This document shows, one piece after another, positions 17,339-25,696 of a stretch of 64,000 nucleotides of DNA. Within the stretch, counting starts at the first letter, position 1. Every line of letters starts with the position of its first letter. The position numbers were made by a program, and so were the translations under genes. Source of the stretch: SIG607 sp045648445 (GTDB lineage: Bacteria > Bacillota > Clostridia > Oscillospirales > Acutalibacteraceae); contig JAZRNY010000009.1 in the NCBI GenBank assembly GCA_045648445.1, positions 62,001-126,000 of the forward strand. Reading direction: 5' to 3'. The notes under the pieces are model-generated. The model was given only the letters and a program-made list of their open reading frames with translations, was not told where the DNA came from and did not search any database.

Positions 17339-18295
17339 ATGAGATATGTTTTTATTATCAATCCAGCCGCAGGTAAGGGCAGAACTGTGAAAAAACTAGG
17401 CTTAGAAATAGCAGAGTATTGTTCCTTAAATAAACTTGAGTATTCTGTTCAAATAACCAAAGCCCCCGGTGATGCAAAGCGTTTTTCGTACGAACATGCA
17501 ATTAAAGGTGATCAAGTTACAATTTTTCTGGCTGGTGGCGAGGGAACTGTTTTTGAAGCGCTTAACGGTGTTATGGGATTTGATAACGTAATACTTGCTG
17601 TAATTCCTATTGGTTCTGCCAACGACTTTTTAAAATATTTTCCTAAAGAAAAGAAAAGCGCGTTTCGTGATCTTGATGATCAAATTTCAGGCAAACCAGT
17701 TAAAATGGATGTTATTAAGGCAGGAGAATACTATTGCCTTAATGGTTGCTCGGCAGGTATGGATGCTATTGTCGCAAAATATATGTCCAATTTCAGACGT
17801 TTGCCTTTGGTAAGTGGCAGTATGGCATACAATCTTGCTATTGTAAAGTGTTTTTTAGGAAAAATAGGTTGCCGGTTAAATCTTAACGCAGATGGAAAAG
17901 ATTTGGGAACTAAGGAGTGTTTATTTGCGGTTGTTGCAAACGGTCCTGCGTATGGTGGTGGCTTTTTGGCAGCACCGAATGCCGTTCCTTTCGACGGAAA
18001 ACTCAACTTTACTATAGTTGACGGTATTGGAAAATTGAAAATTTTGCGTTTCATTGGCAGATATAAAAAAGGTCAAGTTGAAGGTTTGAATTTTGTTCAC
18101 GGCAGTGTTGGAGAAAAATTTTCTATTAGATCTGCTACTAAAGTCCCTATTAATCTTGACGGAGAAATATTTGAATATGATTCAATGGATTTTGAAATAA
18201 TAAAAAGCGGTGTTAAATTTTTGATACCGTCTTCACTTGTTAATTCATTGTTAAAAAATGAAAAAAATTACCAAAAACCCTTGATTTTTGCTTAA
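17339..18295 (+). CDS. Diacylglycerol/lipid kinase family protein (YegS/BmrU-like)
   Basis: This 318-aa protein has the DAGK catalytic domain: NPAAGKGRT at residues 7-15 and the nucleotide-binding LAGGEGTVFEALNG in place of the usual GGDGTxNE. Later come IPIGSANDF and the substrate-domain segment AVVANGPAYGGGFLAAPNA. Members phosphorylate diacylglycerol or related lipids at the inner membrane face. The GGEGT variant keeps an acidic residue at the Asp position. It starts 4 nt after the methyltransferase stop. Confidence 0.88.
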   Translation: MRYVFIINPAAGKGRTVKKLGLEIAEYCSLNKLEYSVQITKAPGDAKRFSYEHAIKGDQVTIFLAGGEGTVFEALNGVMGFDNVILAVIPIGSANDFLKYFPKEKKSAFRDLDDQISGKPVKMDVIKAGEYYCLNGCSAGMDAIVAKYMSNFRRLPLVSGSMAYNLAIVKCFLGKIGCRLNLNADGKDLGTKECLFAVVANGPAYGGGFLAAPNAVPFDGKLNFTIVDGIGKLKILRFIGRYKKGQVEGLNFVHGSVGEKFSIRSATKVPINLDGEIFEYDSMDFEIIKSGVKFLIPSSLVNSLLKNEKNYQKPLIFA

Positions 18296-18308
18296 AAATG
18301 GTTAAAAT
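18281..18308 (+). promoter_or_regulatory. Putative groESL promoter
   Basis: TTGATT and TAAAAT are spaced by 16 bp and overlap the end of the lipid kinase gene. No CIRCE operator (TTAGCACTC-N9-GAGTGCTAA) is present between here and groES; instead TGTTA-N8-TAACA lies at 18323-18340, just past the expected transcription start. Confidence 0.45.
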
Positions 18309-18371
18309 ATATTTCAGCGCTATGTTATGTGAATGTAACAAAAAGCATATTATTAAATGGAGGTATTTTAT

Positions 18372-18659
18372 ATGACTATCAAACCTTTATCTGATAAAGT
18401 TGTTACTCGTATGACCGAAGCAGAGGAAACAACCAAAAGCGGTATTATTTTAACTGCCGCTGCTAAAGAAAAACCATCTGTTGCTGAGGTTGTATCAGTC
18501 GGCCCCGGTGCTTACGATAAAAACGGAAACCTTATTCCTATGACTGTTAAAGTAGGGGATAAAGTTTTAGTTGCTAAATATTCCGGCACTGAAGTCAAAC
18601 TTGATGGTGAGGACTTCAATATAGTTTCTCTATCCGATATTTTGGCTGTTGTAGAATAG
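18372..18659 (+). CDS. groES: Co-chaperonin GroES
   Basis: GroES caps the GroEL cylinder during protein folding. The 95-aa product begins MTIKPLSDKVVTR and has the mobile loop near residues 17-33 (EAEETTKSGIILTAAA), then VGDKVLVAKYSGTEVK. An in-frame ATG 15 nt upstream overlaps the GGAGGT ribosome-binding site and is not used. groEL follows 18 nt after the stop. Confidence 0.97.
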   Translation: MTIKPLSDKVVTRMTEAEETTKSGIILTAAAKEKPSVAEVVSVGPGAYDKNGNLIPMTVKVGDKVLVAKYSGTEVKLDGEDFNIVSLSDILAVVE

Positions 18660-18677
18660 TTTAAGGAGATTTTTGAT

Positions 18678-20315
18678 ATGGCTAAACAGGTTATTTTTGG
18701 CGAAGAAGCTAGAAAAGCATTACAGTCGGGAGTTGACCAACTCGCTAATGCTGTCAAAGTTACATTAGGACCAAAGGGAAGAAACGTTGTTCTTGATAAA
18801 AAGTATGGTTCTCCTCTTATTACTAACGATGGTGTTACTATTGCAAAGGATATTGAACTTGACGATCCTTTTGAAAATATGGGCGCTCAACTTGTAAAAG
18901 AAGTATCAGTAAAAACTAATGATGCTGCTGGTGATGGCACCACTACTGCTACAGTACTTGCTCAAGCACTTATTTTAGAAGGTATGAAAAACGTTGCGGC
19001 AGGTGCAAACCCAATGGTTCTTAAAAAGGGTATTGCAAAGGCAGTAGATACCGCAGTTGCAACCGTTGTTTCTAATTCTAAAAAGGTTACCTGCAGTGAA
19101 GATATAGCAAGAGTTGCTACTGTTTCTGCCGGCGATGAAAACATCGGTAATCTAATTGCTCAGGCTATGGAAAAGGTTACTGCTGACGGTGTTATTACTG
19201 TTGAGGAATCTAAAACTGCCGAAACATATATTGATGTTGTTGAGGGTATGCAATTTGACAGAGGTTATATTACTCCTTATATGGCTACCGATACCGATAA
19301 AATGGAAGCAATAATTGACGATGCTCTCATTCTTATTACTGATAAAAAGATTTCTTCGATTCAGGAATTACTTCCTCTTCTTGAACAAATCGTTCAAACC
19401 GGCAAAAAACTTGTTATTATTGCTGAAGATATTGAAGGTGATGCACTTTCTAATCTTATTATTAATAAACTTCGCGGTGTATTCACTTGCGTTGGTGTTA
19501 AGGCGCCCGGTTTTGGTGATAGAAGAAAAGAAATGCTTCGTGATATTGCAATCCTTACCGGTGGTGAAGTTATCACTGAAGAACTTGGATTGGAGATTAA
19601 AGAAACAACAATCAATATGTTAGGCCGTGCTTCCCAAGTTAAGGTTGGTAAGGAAACAACGGTTATCGTTGGTGGTGCAGGCGATAAAAATCTTATTAGT
19701 GACCGTATTGGTCAAATTAAGAGTCAAATTGAAGTTACTAACTCTGATTTTGATAGAGAAAAACTTCAAGAACGTCTTGCAAAACTTGCCGGTGGTGTTG
19801 CAGTAGTTAAGGTTGGCGCTGCCACTGAAATCGAAATGAAAGAAAAGAAACTCAGAATTGAAGATGCTCTTTCTGCCACCAAAGCCGCTGTTGAAGAAGG
19901 TATAGTAGCAGGTGGTGGCGTTGCATTAGTTAATGCTATCAATTCTGTTAAAGAACTTCTTGCAACCCTTGAGGGGGATGAAAAAACAGGCGTAGCAATT
20001 GTTCTTAAATCTCTTGAAGCGCCTATCCGTCAAATTGCCGCTAATGCAGGTCTTGAAGGCTCTGTTATTGTTGACAAAATCGTTTCGGCAGGAAAAGCAA
20101 ATTATGGTTTTGACGCATATAAAGAAGTTTATACCGATATGATTGAAGCAGGTATCGTTGATCCTACTAAAGTTACACGTTCTGCACTTCAAAACGCTGC
20201 TTCTGTTGCCTCTATGGTTCTTACTACTGAAACCTTAGTTGCTGACAAGAAGGAAGATGCTCAGGCTGCTAACGCGGCTGCTGCAGCCGCTGCTGCTCAG
20301 GGTGGTATGTATTAA
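18678..20315 (+). CDS. groEL: Chaperonin GroEL
   Basis: GroEL is the ATP-driven 60-kDa chaperonin. The 545-aa product has LGPKGRNVVLDKKYG near residue 31, the ATP-binding AGDGTTTATVLA near 86, the apical KAPGFGDRRKEML near 276, and the C-terminal intermediate/equatorial segment EEGIVAGGGVAL. The C terminus ends in an Ala-rich run and GGMY, a short form of the usual GGM tail. AAGGAG lies before the ATG. It is followed by an intrinsic terminator. Confidence 0.98.
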   Translation: MAKQVIFGEEARKALQSGVDQLANAVKVTLGPKGRNVVLDKKYGSPLITNDGVTIAKDIELDDPFENMGAQLVKEVSVKTNDAAGDGTTTATVLAQALILEGMKNVAAGANPMVLKKGIAKAVDTAVATVVSNSKKVTCSEDIARVATVSAGDENIGNLIAQAMEKVTADGVITVEESKTAETYIDVVEGMQFDRGYITPYMATDTDKMEAIIDDALILITDKKISSIQELLPLLEQIVQTGKKLVIIAEDIEGDALSNLIINKLRGVFTCVGVKAPGFGDRRKEMLRDIAILTGGEVITEELGLEIKETTINMLGRASQVKVGKETTVIVGGAGDKNLISDRIGQIKSQIEVTNSDFDREKLQERLAKLAGGVAVVKVGAATEIEMKEKKLRIEDALSATKAAVEEGIVAGGGVALVNAINSVKELLATLEGDEKTGVAIVLKSLEAPIRQIAANAGLEGSVIVDKIVSAGKANYGFDAYKEVYTDMIEAGIVDPTKVTRSALQNAASVASMVLTTETLVADKKEDAQAANAAAAAAAAQGGMY

Positions 20316-20324
20316 TAAAATATT

Positions 20325-20358
20325 GAAAACCGTCGGATTAACGGCGGTTTTCTTTTAT
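20325..20358 (+). terminator. Intrinsic terminator after groEL
   Basis: GAAAACCGTCG pairs with CGGCGGTTTTC (one T-G pair) around GATTAA, followed by TTTTATTA. Confidence 0.85.
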
Positions 20359-20392
20359 TAATAAATAATTTTTAAAAAAGCAAAAATTATGG

Positions 20393-20421
20393 TTGACAAA
20401 TAAAACCTCTTATGGTAATAT
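20393..20421 (+). promoter_or_regulatory. Promoter of tRNA-Leu
   Basis: A perfect TTGACA is followed after 17 bp by TAATAT with a TGn extension. A second TATAAT three bases further on gives a less suitable 20-bp spacing. Confidence 0.75.
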
Positions 20422-20436
20422 AATAAAGTCGCAAAT

Positions 20437-20521
20437 GCGGATGTGCTGGAATAGGCAGACAGGCACGTTTGAGGGGCGTGTGTCAACCGACGTATGGGTT
20501 CAAGTCCCATTATCCGCACCA
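20437..20521 (+). tRNA. tRNA-Leu (anticodon GAG)
   Basis: The 85-nt gene folds as a class II tRNA. The acceptor arm GCGGATG pairs with TATCCGC, with one G-T pair. The anticodon arm CACGT/GCGTG holds the loop TTGAGGG, giving anticodon GAG (codons CUC/CUU). A long variable arm follows, then the T arm with GGTTCAAGTCC. The CCA end is encoded. It has its own promoter and terminator, so it is a single-gene transcription unit. Confidence 0.95.
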
Positions 20522-20523
20522 AT

Positions 20524-20551
20524 AAAAGACAGTCGTAAGACTGTCTTTTTT
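20524..20551 (+). terminator. Intrinsic terminator after tRNA-Leu
   Basis: AAAAGACAGTC and GACTGTCTTTT flank a GTAA tetraloop and continue into Ts. Confidence 0.9.
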
Positions 20552-20567
20552 GTTTTTATCTATTTGC

Positions 20568-20596
20568 TTGATAATTTTAAAAACTTAGTATATAAT
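20568..20596 (+). promoter_or_regulatory. Promoter of the dipeptidase gene
   Basis: TTGATA and TATAAT are spaced by 17 bp, 26 nt upstream of the pepD start and with AAAGGTG as the ribosome-binding site. Confidence 0.7.
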
Positions 20597-20621
20597 ATAA
20601 AAAAATATTAAAGGTGAATTT

Positions 20622-22034
20622 ATGTATAAATTGGATAAACTTACTCCTGAGCGAGTTTTTTATTATTTTGAGGAAATATGTAAGATTCCTCACGGATCGG
20701 GCAGTACTTCTAAAATCAGTGATTTTTGTGAAAATTTTGCCATTAAGCATAATCTTGAATATGTGCGAGAAGAAATTGGAAATATAATTATCAAAAAACC
20801 TGCTTCGATTGGTAAAGAGAATTCTCCCGCAATCATTATTCAGGGGCATCTTGATATGGTATGTGAAAAAAATGCGGATGTAGATTTTGATTTTTTGAAT
20901 GATCCTATTGACGTTAATACCGATGGTGAATTTGTTTTTGCGAATGGTACCACGCTCGGTGGAGATGATGGAATTGCCGTTGCAATGGCTCTTGCAATTC
21001 TTGAGAGTGATACTATCCATCATCCCGATTTGGAAGTTCTTTTTACTGTAGATGAAGAAACGGGAATGTATGGGGCGGGAGCTCTTGACGGTAGTATTTT
21101 TAAAGGTAAAAGTCTTATTAATATTGATTCGGAAGAAGAAGGCGTTTTTACTGTAAGTTGTGCCGGTGGCGTGCGCGCTGAACTTACAATTCCAATCGAG
21201 TTTGAAGAAAATAACAATCCGTGTTATCGAATTATTGTTGATGGACTTAAAGGCGGTCATTCCGGCGTTGAAATTCACAAAGCCAGACTTAACTCTAATA
21301 AAGTTGCTGCCGATTTATTGGATTATTTGGGGGATATGCGCATCATTTCAATAGAGGGCGGTCTTAAAGATAATGCTATTCCGGTTCGTACTCAAATCTT
21401 AGTTGCATGCAAAAATAATTTCGAAAATAAGATTTGCGAATTTATAAATAGTAACCGCGTTGAGAATGATTTAGGGCTTAACGTATCTATTTGCGAAATT
21501 GATAAAATGCCAAAGGCAACTACTGAGGAGACTACAAAAAACATTATCGCATTTTTGAAAGATGTTCCTAACGGTATTATAAAATGGAGTAATAATATCG
21601 AAAATTTGGTAGAGACAAGTTTAAATCTTGGCGTTCTTAAAACAAATGCTGATTTTATAAGCGCCTCTTTTGCTGTTCGTAGCAGTATTAATGAAGATAA
21701 GTTTAAACTTTTGGATAGGTTAGAAGTATTTGTTAAATCTTTTGGCGGTAAAATGATTGCTGAAGGTCATTATCCTGCTTGGGAATATAACAAAAACTCT
21801 TTTTTGAGAGATAAAATGATTGATGTGTATAAAGAAATTTATAATAAGGAACCACAAGTGATCGCTATTCATGCAGGACTGGAATGTGGTCTTCTTAGTG
21901 AAAAAATTAAAGGACTTGATGCAGTATCAATCGGTCCTGATATGATGGATATTCATACACCACGTGAAAAATTATCGATTGCTTCGGTGAAAAGAGTGTA
22001 CGAATTTATTTTAAAATTATTGGAAGAACTGTAA
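20622..22034 (+). CDS. pepD: Aminoacyl-histidine dipeptidase (M20C, PepD)
   Basis: PepD is a zinc metallopeptidase that splits dipeptides, including those with histidine, in the cytosol. The 470-aa length matches the M20C subfamily. Zinc-ligand segments are QGHLDMVCEK (His76, Asp78), GTTLGGDDGIAVAM, the catalytic TVDEETGMYGA, and the late AIHAGLECGLL and IGPDMMDIHTPRE. The dimerisation lid domain is present (GLKGGHSGVEIH). It is monocistronic, with its own promoter and terminator. Confidence 0.94.
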   Translation: MYKLDKLTPERVFYYFEEICKIPHGSGSTSKISDFCENFAIKHNLEYVREEIGNIIIKKPASIGKENSPAIIIQGHLDMVCEKNADVDFDFLNDPIDVNTDGEFVFANGTTLGGDDGIAVAMALAILESDTIHHPDLEVLFTVDEETGMYGAGALDGSIFKGKSLINIDSEEEGVFTVSCAGGVRAELTIPIEFEENNNPCYRIIVDGLKGGHSGVEIHKARLNSNKVAADLLDYLGDMRIISIEGGLKDNAIPVRTQILVACKNNFENKICEFINSNRVENDLGLNVSICEIDKMPKATTEETTKNIIAFLKDVPNGIIKWSNNIENLVETSLNLGVLKTNADFISASFAVRSSINEDKFKLLDRLEVFVKSFGGKMIAEGHYPAWEYNKNSFLRDKMIDVYKEIYNKEPQVIAIHAGLECGLLSEKIKGLDAVSIGPDMMDIHTPREKLSIASVKRVYEFILKLLEEL

Positions 22035-22045
22035 TATATTGAACA

Positions 22046-22082
22046 AAAAAACAACCAAAAATTACTTTTGGTTGTTTTTTGT
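22046..22082 (+). terminator. Intrinsic terminator after pepD
   Basis: AAAAAACAACCAAAA pairs with TTTTGGTTGTTTTTT around a 5-nt loop (ATTAC). Confidence 0.85.
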
Positions 22083-22110
22083 TGCAAAATAGCGAACAAT
22101 ATGATAATAT
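22082..22110 (+). promoter_or_regulatory. Promoter of the AraC-family gene
   Basis: TTGCAA and TAATAT are spaced by 17 bp, with TGA directly before the -10 box. It starts at the last bases of the preceding terminator. Confidence 0.65.
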
Positions 22111-22131
22111 TTAAAGGAAAGGTGTGATTGT

Positions 22132-22995
22132 ATGAGCGTTAGTAAAGAAAGCAGTGCAGTAAAAAAAGTCGGAAGTGGGGTAAAATACGCTTCTTATGGT
22201 TTTTCGGGTAAATGGGAAGATATTAAAGTGGATAGGTATAAAGGCTATACTCCCAGAATGACCGATTATCATATGCACAATTATTATGAAATGAGTATAA
22301 TTATTTCAGGTAACGTTAACGTTTTACTTACTGATTCTATGGAGCATAGCACACAATCTAAAATAGTTTTGTTGCGGCCACATACACCTCATTATATATA
22401 TTGTGAAACAGACGTTTTATATAAAAGAATTAACATAAATTTTACCTTAGACTATATAGGCGAAATATCACAGTTTGACGAATTGTTTCAAGTTTTTGCA
22501 CCTTGTGGAAATGTTTTAAAAATTAATGAAGAACAGTGTAAAACTTATGTTGAATTGGCGGAAAGAATTGACTCTGAAAAGAATTTATTTAGAAAGAGAC
22601 TTTTGCTTTTATATTTAATATCTATACTTTCGGATAATATAAAACAAAGTGGCGATTTTTCTAAAATGCCTACATATATGAACGAGTGTCTAACGTATAT
22701 TTCTTCTAATTATAATAAAAAAATTGTCGCTAATGACCTTTCGGAGCGATTTGGAGTAGGTAGAACCACTATTATGACCGCTTTTAAAAAATATACTGGT
22801 GTAACGCTTAGTGAATATATTAACCGTTGTAGATTAAAGAATGCTGTTTCGATGATGAAAGAAGGCGAAATAGAGCAAACGGTTGCCGAAAAATGTGGGT
22901 TTACTGACGCTTGTAATATGATAAGATGTTTTAACAGGGAGGTTGGCTGCACCCCTAAAAAATATCTTGATAAATTAAGAAACAATATTAATTAA
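22132..22995 (+). CDS. AraC-family transcriptional regulator
   Basis: The 287-aa protein has an N-terminal cupin-type ligand domain (YHMHNYYEMSIIISGNV; VLLRPHTPHYIY, residues 45-110). The C-terminal part has two helix-turn-helix motifs, KKIVANDLSERFGVGRTTIM and EQTVAEKCGFTDACNMIRCF, ending GCTPKKYLDKLR. Such proteins usually sense a small carbohydrate and activate neighbouring genes. The nearest downstream genes are amino-acid biosynthesis genes with their own promoter, so its targets are not clear from context. Confidence 0.9.
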   Translation: MSVSKESSAVKKVGSGVKYASYGFSGKWEDIKVDRYKGYTPRMTDYHMHNYYEMSIIISGNVNVLLTDSMEHSTQSKIVLLRPHTPHYIYCETDVLYKRININFTLDYIGEISQFDELFQVFAPCGNVLKINEEQCKTYVELAERIDSEKNLFRKRLLLLYLISILSDNIKQSGDFSKMPTYMNECLTYISSNYNKKIVANDLSERFGVGRTTIMTAFKKYTGVTLSEYINRCRLKNAVSMMKEGEIEQTVAEKCGFTDACNMIRCFNREVGCTPKKYLDKLRNNIN

Positions 22996-23108
22996 TCGGA
23001 TTATTATAATGTGTATTTCTACTGCGCACACTTTTGTTTGTGTTTCGCATTAAGATTATTAAAATTGTTTTAGAATTTTATGCAATTTGACGATTATTCA
23101 ATTTTTTG

Positions 23109-23137
23109 TTGCTTTTTTATGATGTTTATGGTATTAT
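23109..23137 (+). promoter_or_regulatory. Promoter of the hom-lysC-asd operon
   Basis: TTGCTT and TATTAT are spaced by 17 bp, with TGG extending the -10. The transcript would have a leader of about 67 nt, which contains the hairpin listed next. Confidence 0.65.
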
Positions 23138-23169
23138 ATATTAAATTGATTTTACAAATTAATTTAATT

Positions 23170-23192
23170 TTTGTACGTGAGTGGCGTACAAA
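23170..23192 (+). promoter_or_regulatory. Leader hairpin before hom
   Basis: TTTGTACG and CGTACAAA form a perfect 8-bp stem with the loop TGAGTGG, ending 7 nt before the AGAGGT ribosome-binding site. The leader is too short for a T-box or lysine riboswitch. It may shape translation or be a DNA operator; no function is known. Confidence 0.45.
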
Positions 23193-23210
23193 CTAAAAAG
23201 AGGTATAAAA

Positions 23211-24356
23211 ATGAACGTAGCAATTCTGGGATTTGGTACTGTCGGCGTTGGTGTTTATGATATTTTGGCCGACAGAAATGATATTGATGTTAAATATGTC
23301 CTTGACGTTGTCAAACATGATGATTTAACTGCGATTTCCACAACCGATTTTAACGATATATTAAACGATGATACAGTTGATACTGTTTTAGAGGTTATCG
23401 GTGGTCTTCATCCTGCTTATGAATTTATTACCTCTTCTCTTAAAAAAGGGAAGAATGTAATTACTGCTAATAAACTTCTTTTAAGTACTTATTATGAAGA
23501 ACTTACTTCTTTGGCTCGTGATAATAAAGTTGCTTTGAGATATACTGCTGCCGTAGGTGGCGGAATACCTTGGCTTGTCAATCTTGAACGTGTATCGCGT
23601 TGCGCAAAAGTATGCGAAGTAAGCGGTATAATGAACGGTACTTCAAACTTCATTTTAGATGCAATGCATACTGATAAGGCAGATTTTTCAGAGTGTCTTA
23701 AAACTGCTCAGGATTTGGGTTATGCTGAAAGAGATCCCAGTGCAGATATCGATGGTATTGATACTTTATGTAAAGTTGTTCTTTCTGCAAATATCGCTTT
23801 TTCCGTTGCAGTCGATAAAAGCAAGGTTAACGTTGCCGGTATACGATATATTAAAGACATTGATATTTCGGCTTGTGAACAAATGGATAGAACCTGTAAA
23901 TTATTGGGTGTTGCTTATAATAAAAATGATCACTTGTCGGTTTACGTTGAACCTACGTTTGTTAGCAACAAGGCGCTTGAAGCATCTATCCATTCAAATT
24001 TAAATCTTATTACTTTTGAAGCAGAACACGTTGGCAGAGAAAGTTTTTACGGCTATGGCGCAGGAAGATATCCTACTGCATATACTGTAGTTGAAGATTG
24101 TATTGACGTAAGCCTTGGAGTTAAAAAAGCATATAACGATATTATGAATGATTGCTTAATAAATAATTCCGATTGTGTTCACAAATATTATGTGAGAAGC
24201 GAGTATAATAATGACTGGTTCAACAGTCTTTCAAAAGAAAAATGTGGTAAAGGTTTTGTTACCGAAGAAGTTTCAGTAGAGTTAATGCATAAGTTCTGTA
24301 ACGAAGCAATAACTAACGGCAAAGAATGCTTTATCGCAGGTATTACTGAAATATAA
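23211..24356 (+). CDS. hom: Homoserine dehydrogenase
   Basis: This NAD(P)H-dependent enzyme reduces aspartate semialdehyde to homoserine for threonine and methionine synthesis. The 381-aa product starts with the Rossmann motif GFGTVGVG and has SGIMNGTSNFIL and AERDPSADIDGID in the catalytic domain. It ends near residue 380, so the C-terminal ACT regulatory domain found in ~430-aa forms is absent or replaced by a short tail. An in-frame GTG 30 nt upstream lies in the leader hairpin; the ATG after AGAGGT is preferred. lysC follows after 12 nt. Confidence 0.93.
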   Translation: MNVAILGFGTVGVGVYDILADRNDIDVKYVLDVVKHDDLTAISTTDFNDILNDDTVDTVLEVIGGLHPAYEFITSSLKKGKNVITANKLLLSTYYEELTSLARDNKVALRYTAAVGGGIPWLVNLERVSRCAKVCEVSGIMNGTSNFILDAMHTDKADFSECLKTAQDLGYAERDPSADIDGIDTLCKVVLSANIAFSVAVDKSKVNVAGIRYIKDIDISACEQMDRTCKLLGVAYNKNDHLSVYVEPTFVSNKALEASIHSNLNLITFEAEHVGRESFYGYGAGRYPTAYTVVEDCIDVSLGVKKAYNDIMNDCLINNSDCVHKYYVRSEYNNDWFNSLSKEKCGKGFVTEEVSVELMHKFCNEAITNGKECFIAGITEI

Positions 24357-24368
24357 AGGGGTATTAAA

Positions 24369-25685
24369 ATGTTAAAAGTTCTTAAATTTGGCGGTACTTC
24401 AATGGCTGATGCCAATCAGTTCGCTAAGGTTAAATCAATTGTTGAAAGTGATCCTTCACGTAGAGTGGTTGTTGTTTCGGCGGCAGGTAAACGTTTTTCG
24501 GACGACCATAAAATTACCGATCTTCTTTTACTTTGTCACGCTCACGTTAAATACGGTGTTTCCAGTGACGGCGTATTTGATATGATTGCTCAGCGTTATA
24601 TTGAAATTCGTAATGATTGCGGTCTTAAAACCGATATTGAATCTGAACTTAATAAAATTGCTGAAAAATTAAAAACAGGTATTAGTAAAGACGAACTTGT
24701 TTCCCGTGGTGAATATCTTTCTGCTCGTTTAATGGCTGATTATCTTGGATTTGATTTTGTTGATTCTGCTCGTTGGGTTCGTTTTAAACTAGACGGTTCT
24801 ATTGATACCGAAAAATCTTATGAACTTCTTCGCGAACTTGCTGATGGTCGTAAGGTTGTTATCCCCGGTTTTTATGGTACTATGCCTAACGGTGCTATTC
24901 GTATTATGAGTAGAGGCGGTTCCGATATTACTGGCGCTCTTGCAGCCGCTGCATTAGAAGCAGACGTATATGAAAACTGGACTGACGTTTCGGGCATTTT
25001 GATGGCTGACCCAAGAATAGTTGAAAATCCCGAACCTATCAAATATATTACCTATGAAGAACTTAGAGAACTTTCTCATATGGGTGCTCAAGTACTTCAT
25101 GAAGGAACAATTTTCCCCGTAAGACAAAAGAATATTCCTCTTAATATCCGTAATACTAACGCTCCTGAAGATGCTGGTAGTCTTATTATGGAAAAATTCC
25201 CCGATGATGAAAACGATAAGCAGTTTATTACAGGTATCACAGGTAAAAAGAACTTCTCTATCGTTACAGTTGCCAAAAGTGGTATGTCTTCCGAAGTAGG
25301 CTTCTTGAGAAAGGTTCTTGAAGTATTCGAAAAATACGGTGTTAGTATTGAATACGTTCCTTCGGGAATTGACAGCGTTTCGGTTGTTGTTTCTTCTACG
25401 GCAGTTGCTGATTGCCTTTACGCTATTATGGGCGACTTGCAAAAGACCGTTAAACCCGATAGCATAAACGTTACTGAAGATATAGCAATCGTTGCCGTAG
25501 TTGGCAGAAAAATGGCTTATAAACCCGGTATGTCCGGTAGACTTTTTGCAGCACTTGGTGAAAGCAAAATCAATATCCGTATGATTTCACAAAGTTGTGA
25601 AGAACTTAATATTATAGCAGGTGTAAGTAACGAAGATTTCGAAAAGGCTGTTAAGGTTCTTTACAGCAGTTTCGTTAAGAAATAA
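24369..25685 (+). CDS. lysC: Aspartate kinase
   Basis: Aspartate kinase phosphorylates aspartate in the first step toward lysine, threonine, methionine and diaminopimelate. The 438-aa product has the kinase signature KFGGTSMADA at its start, SRGGSDITGALAAAAL near residue 181, and two C-terminal ACT domains (near SEVGFLRKVLEVFEKYGVS and MSGRLFAALGESKINIRMIS). These usually give feedback control by lysine or threonine. It lies between hom and asd in one operon. Confidence 0.95.
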   Translation: MLKVLKFGGTSMADANQFAKVKSIVESDPSRRVVVVSAAGKRFSDDHKITDLLLLCHAHVKYGVSSDGVFDMIAQRYIEIRNDCGLKTDIESELNKIAEKLKTGISKDELVSRGEYLSARLMADYLGFDFVDSARWVRFKLDGSIDTEKSYELLRELADGRKVVIPGFYGTMPNGAIRIMSRGGSDITGALAAAALEADVYENWTDVSGILMADPRIVENPEPIKYITYEELRELSHMGAQVLHEGTIFPVRQKNIPLNIRNTNAPEDAGSLIMEKFPDDENDKQFITGITGKKNFSIVTVAKSGMSSEVGFLRKVLEVFEKYGVSIEYVPSGIDSVSVVVSSTAVADCLYAIMGDLQKTVKPDSINVTEDIAIVAVVGRKMAYKPGMSGRLFAALGESKINIRMISQSCEELNIIAGVSNEDFEKAVKVLYSSFVKK

Positions 25686-25696
25686 GGAGAATTTTT

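Noticed and set aside
22996..23100. Possible terminator or small RNA after the first AraC gene (CACAC...GTGT)
   Set aside because: The pairing is short and interrupted and no T-tract follows, so I could not support a call.
23138..23210. T-box, lysine or SAM riboswitch before hom
   Set aside because: The leader is only about 70 nt and lacks the T-box consensus and any multi-helix riboswitch core.
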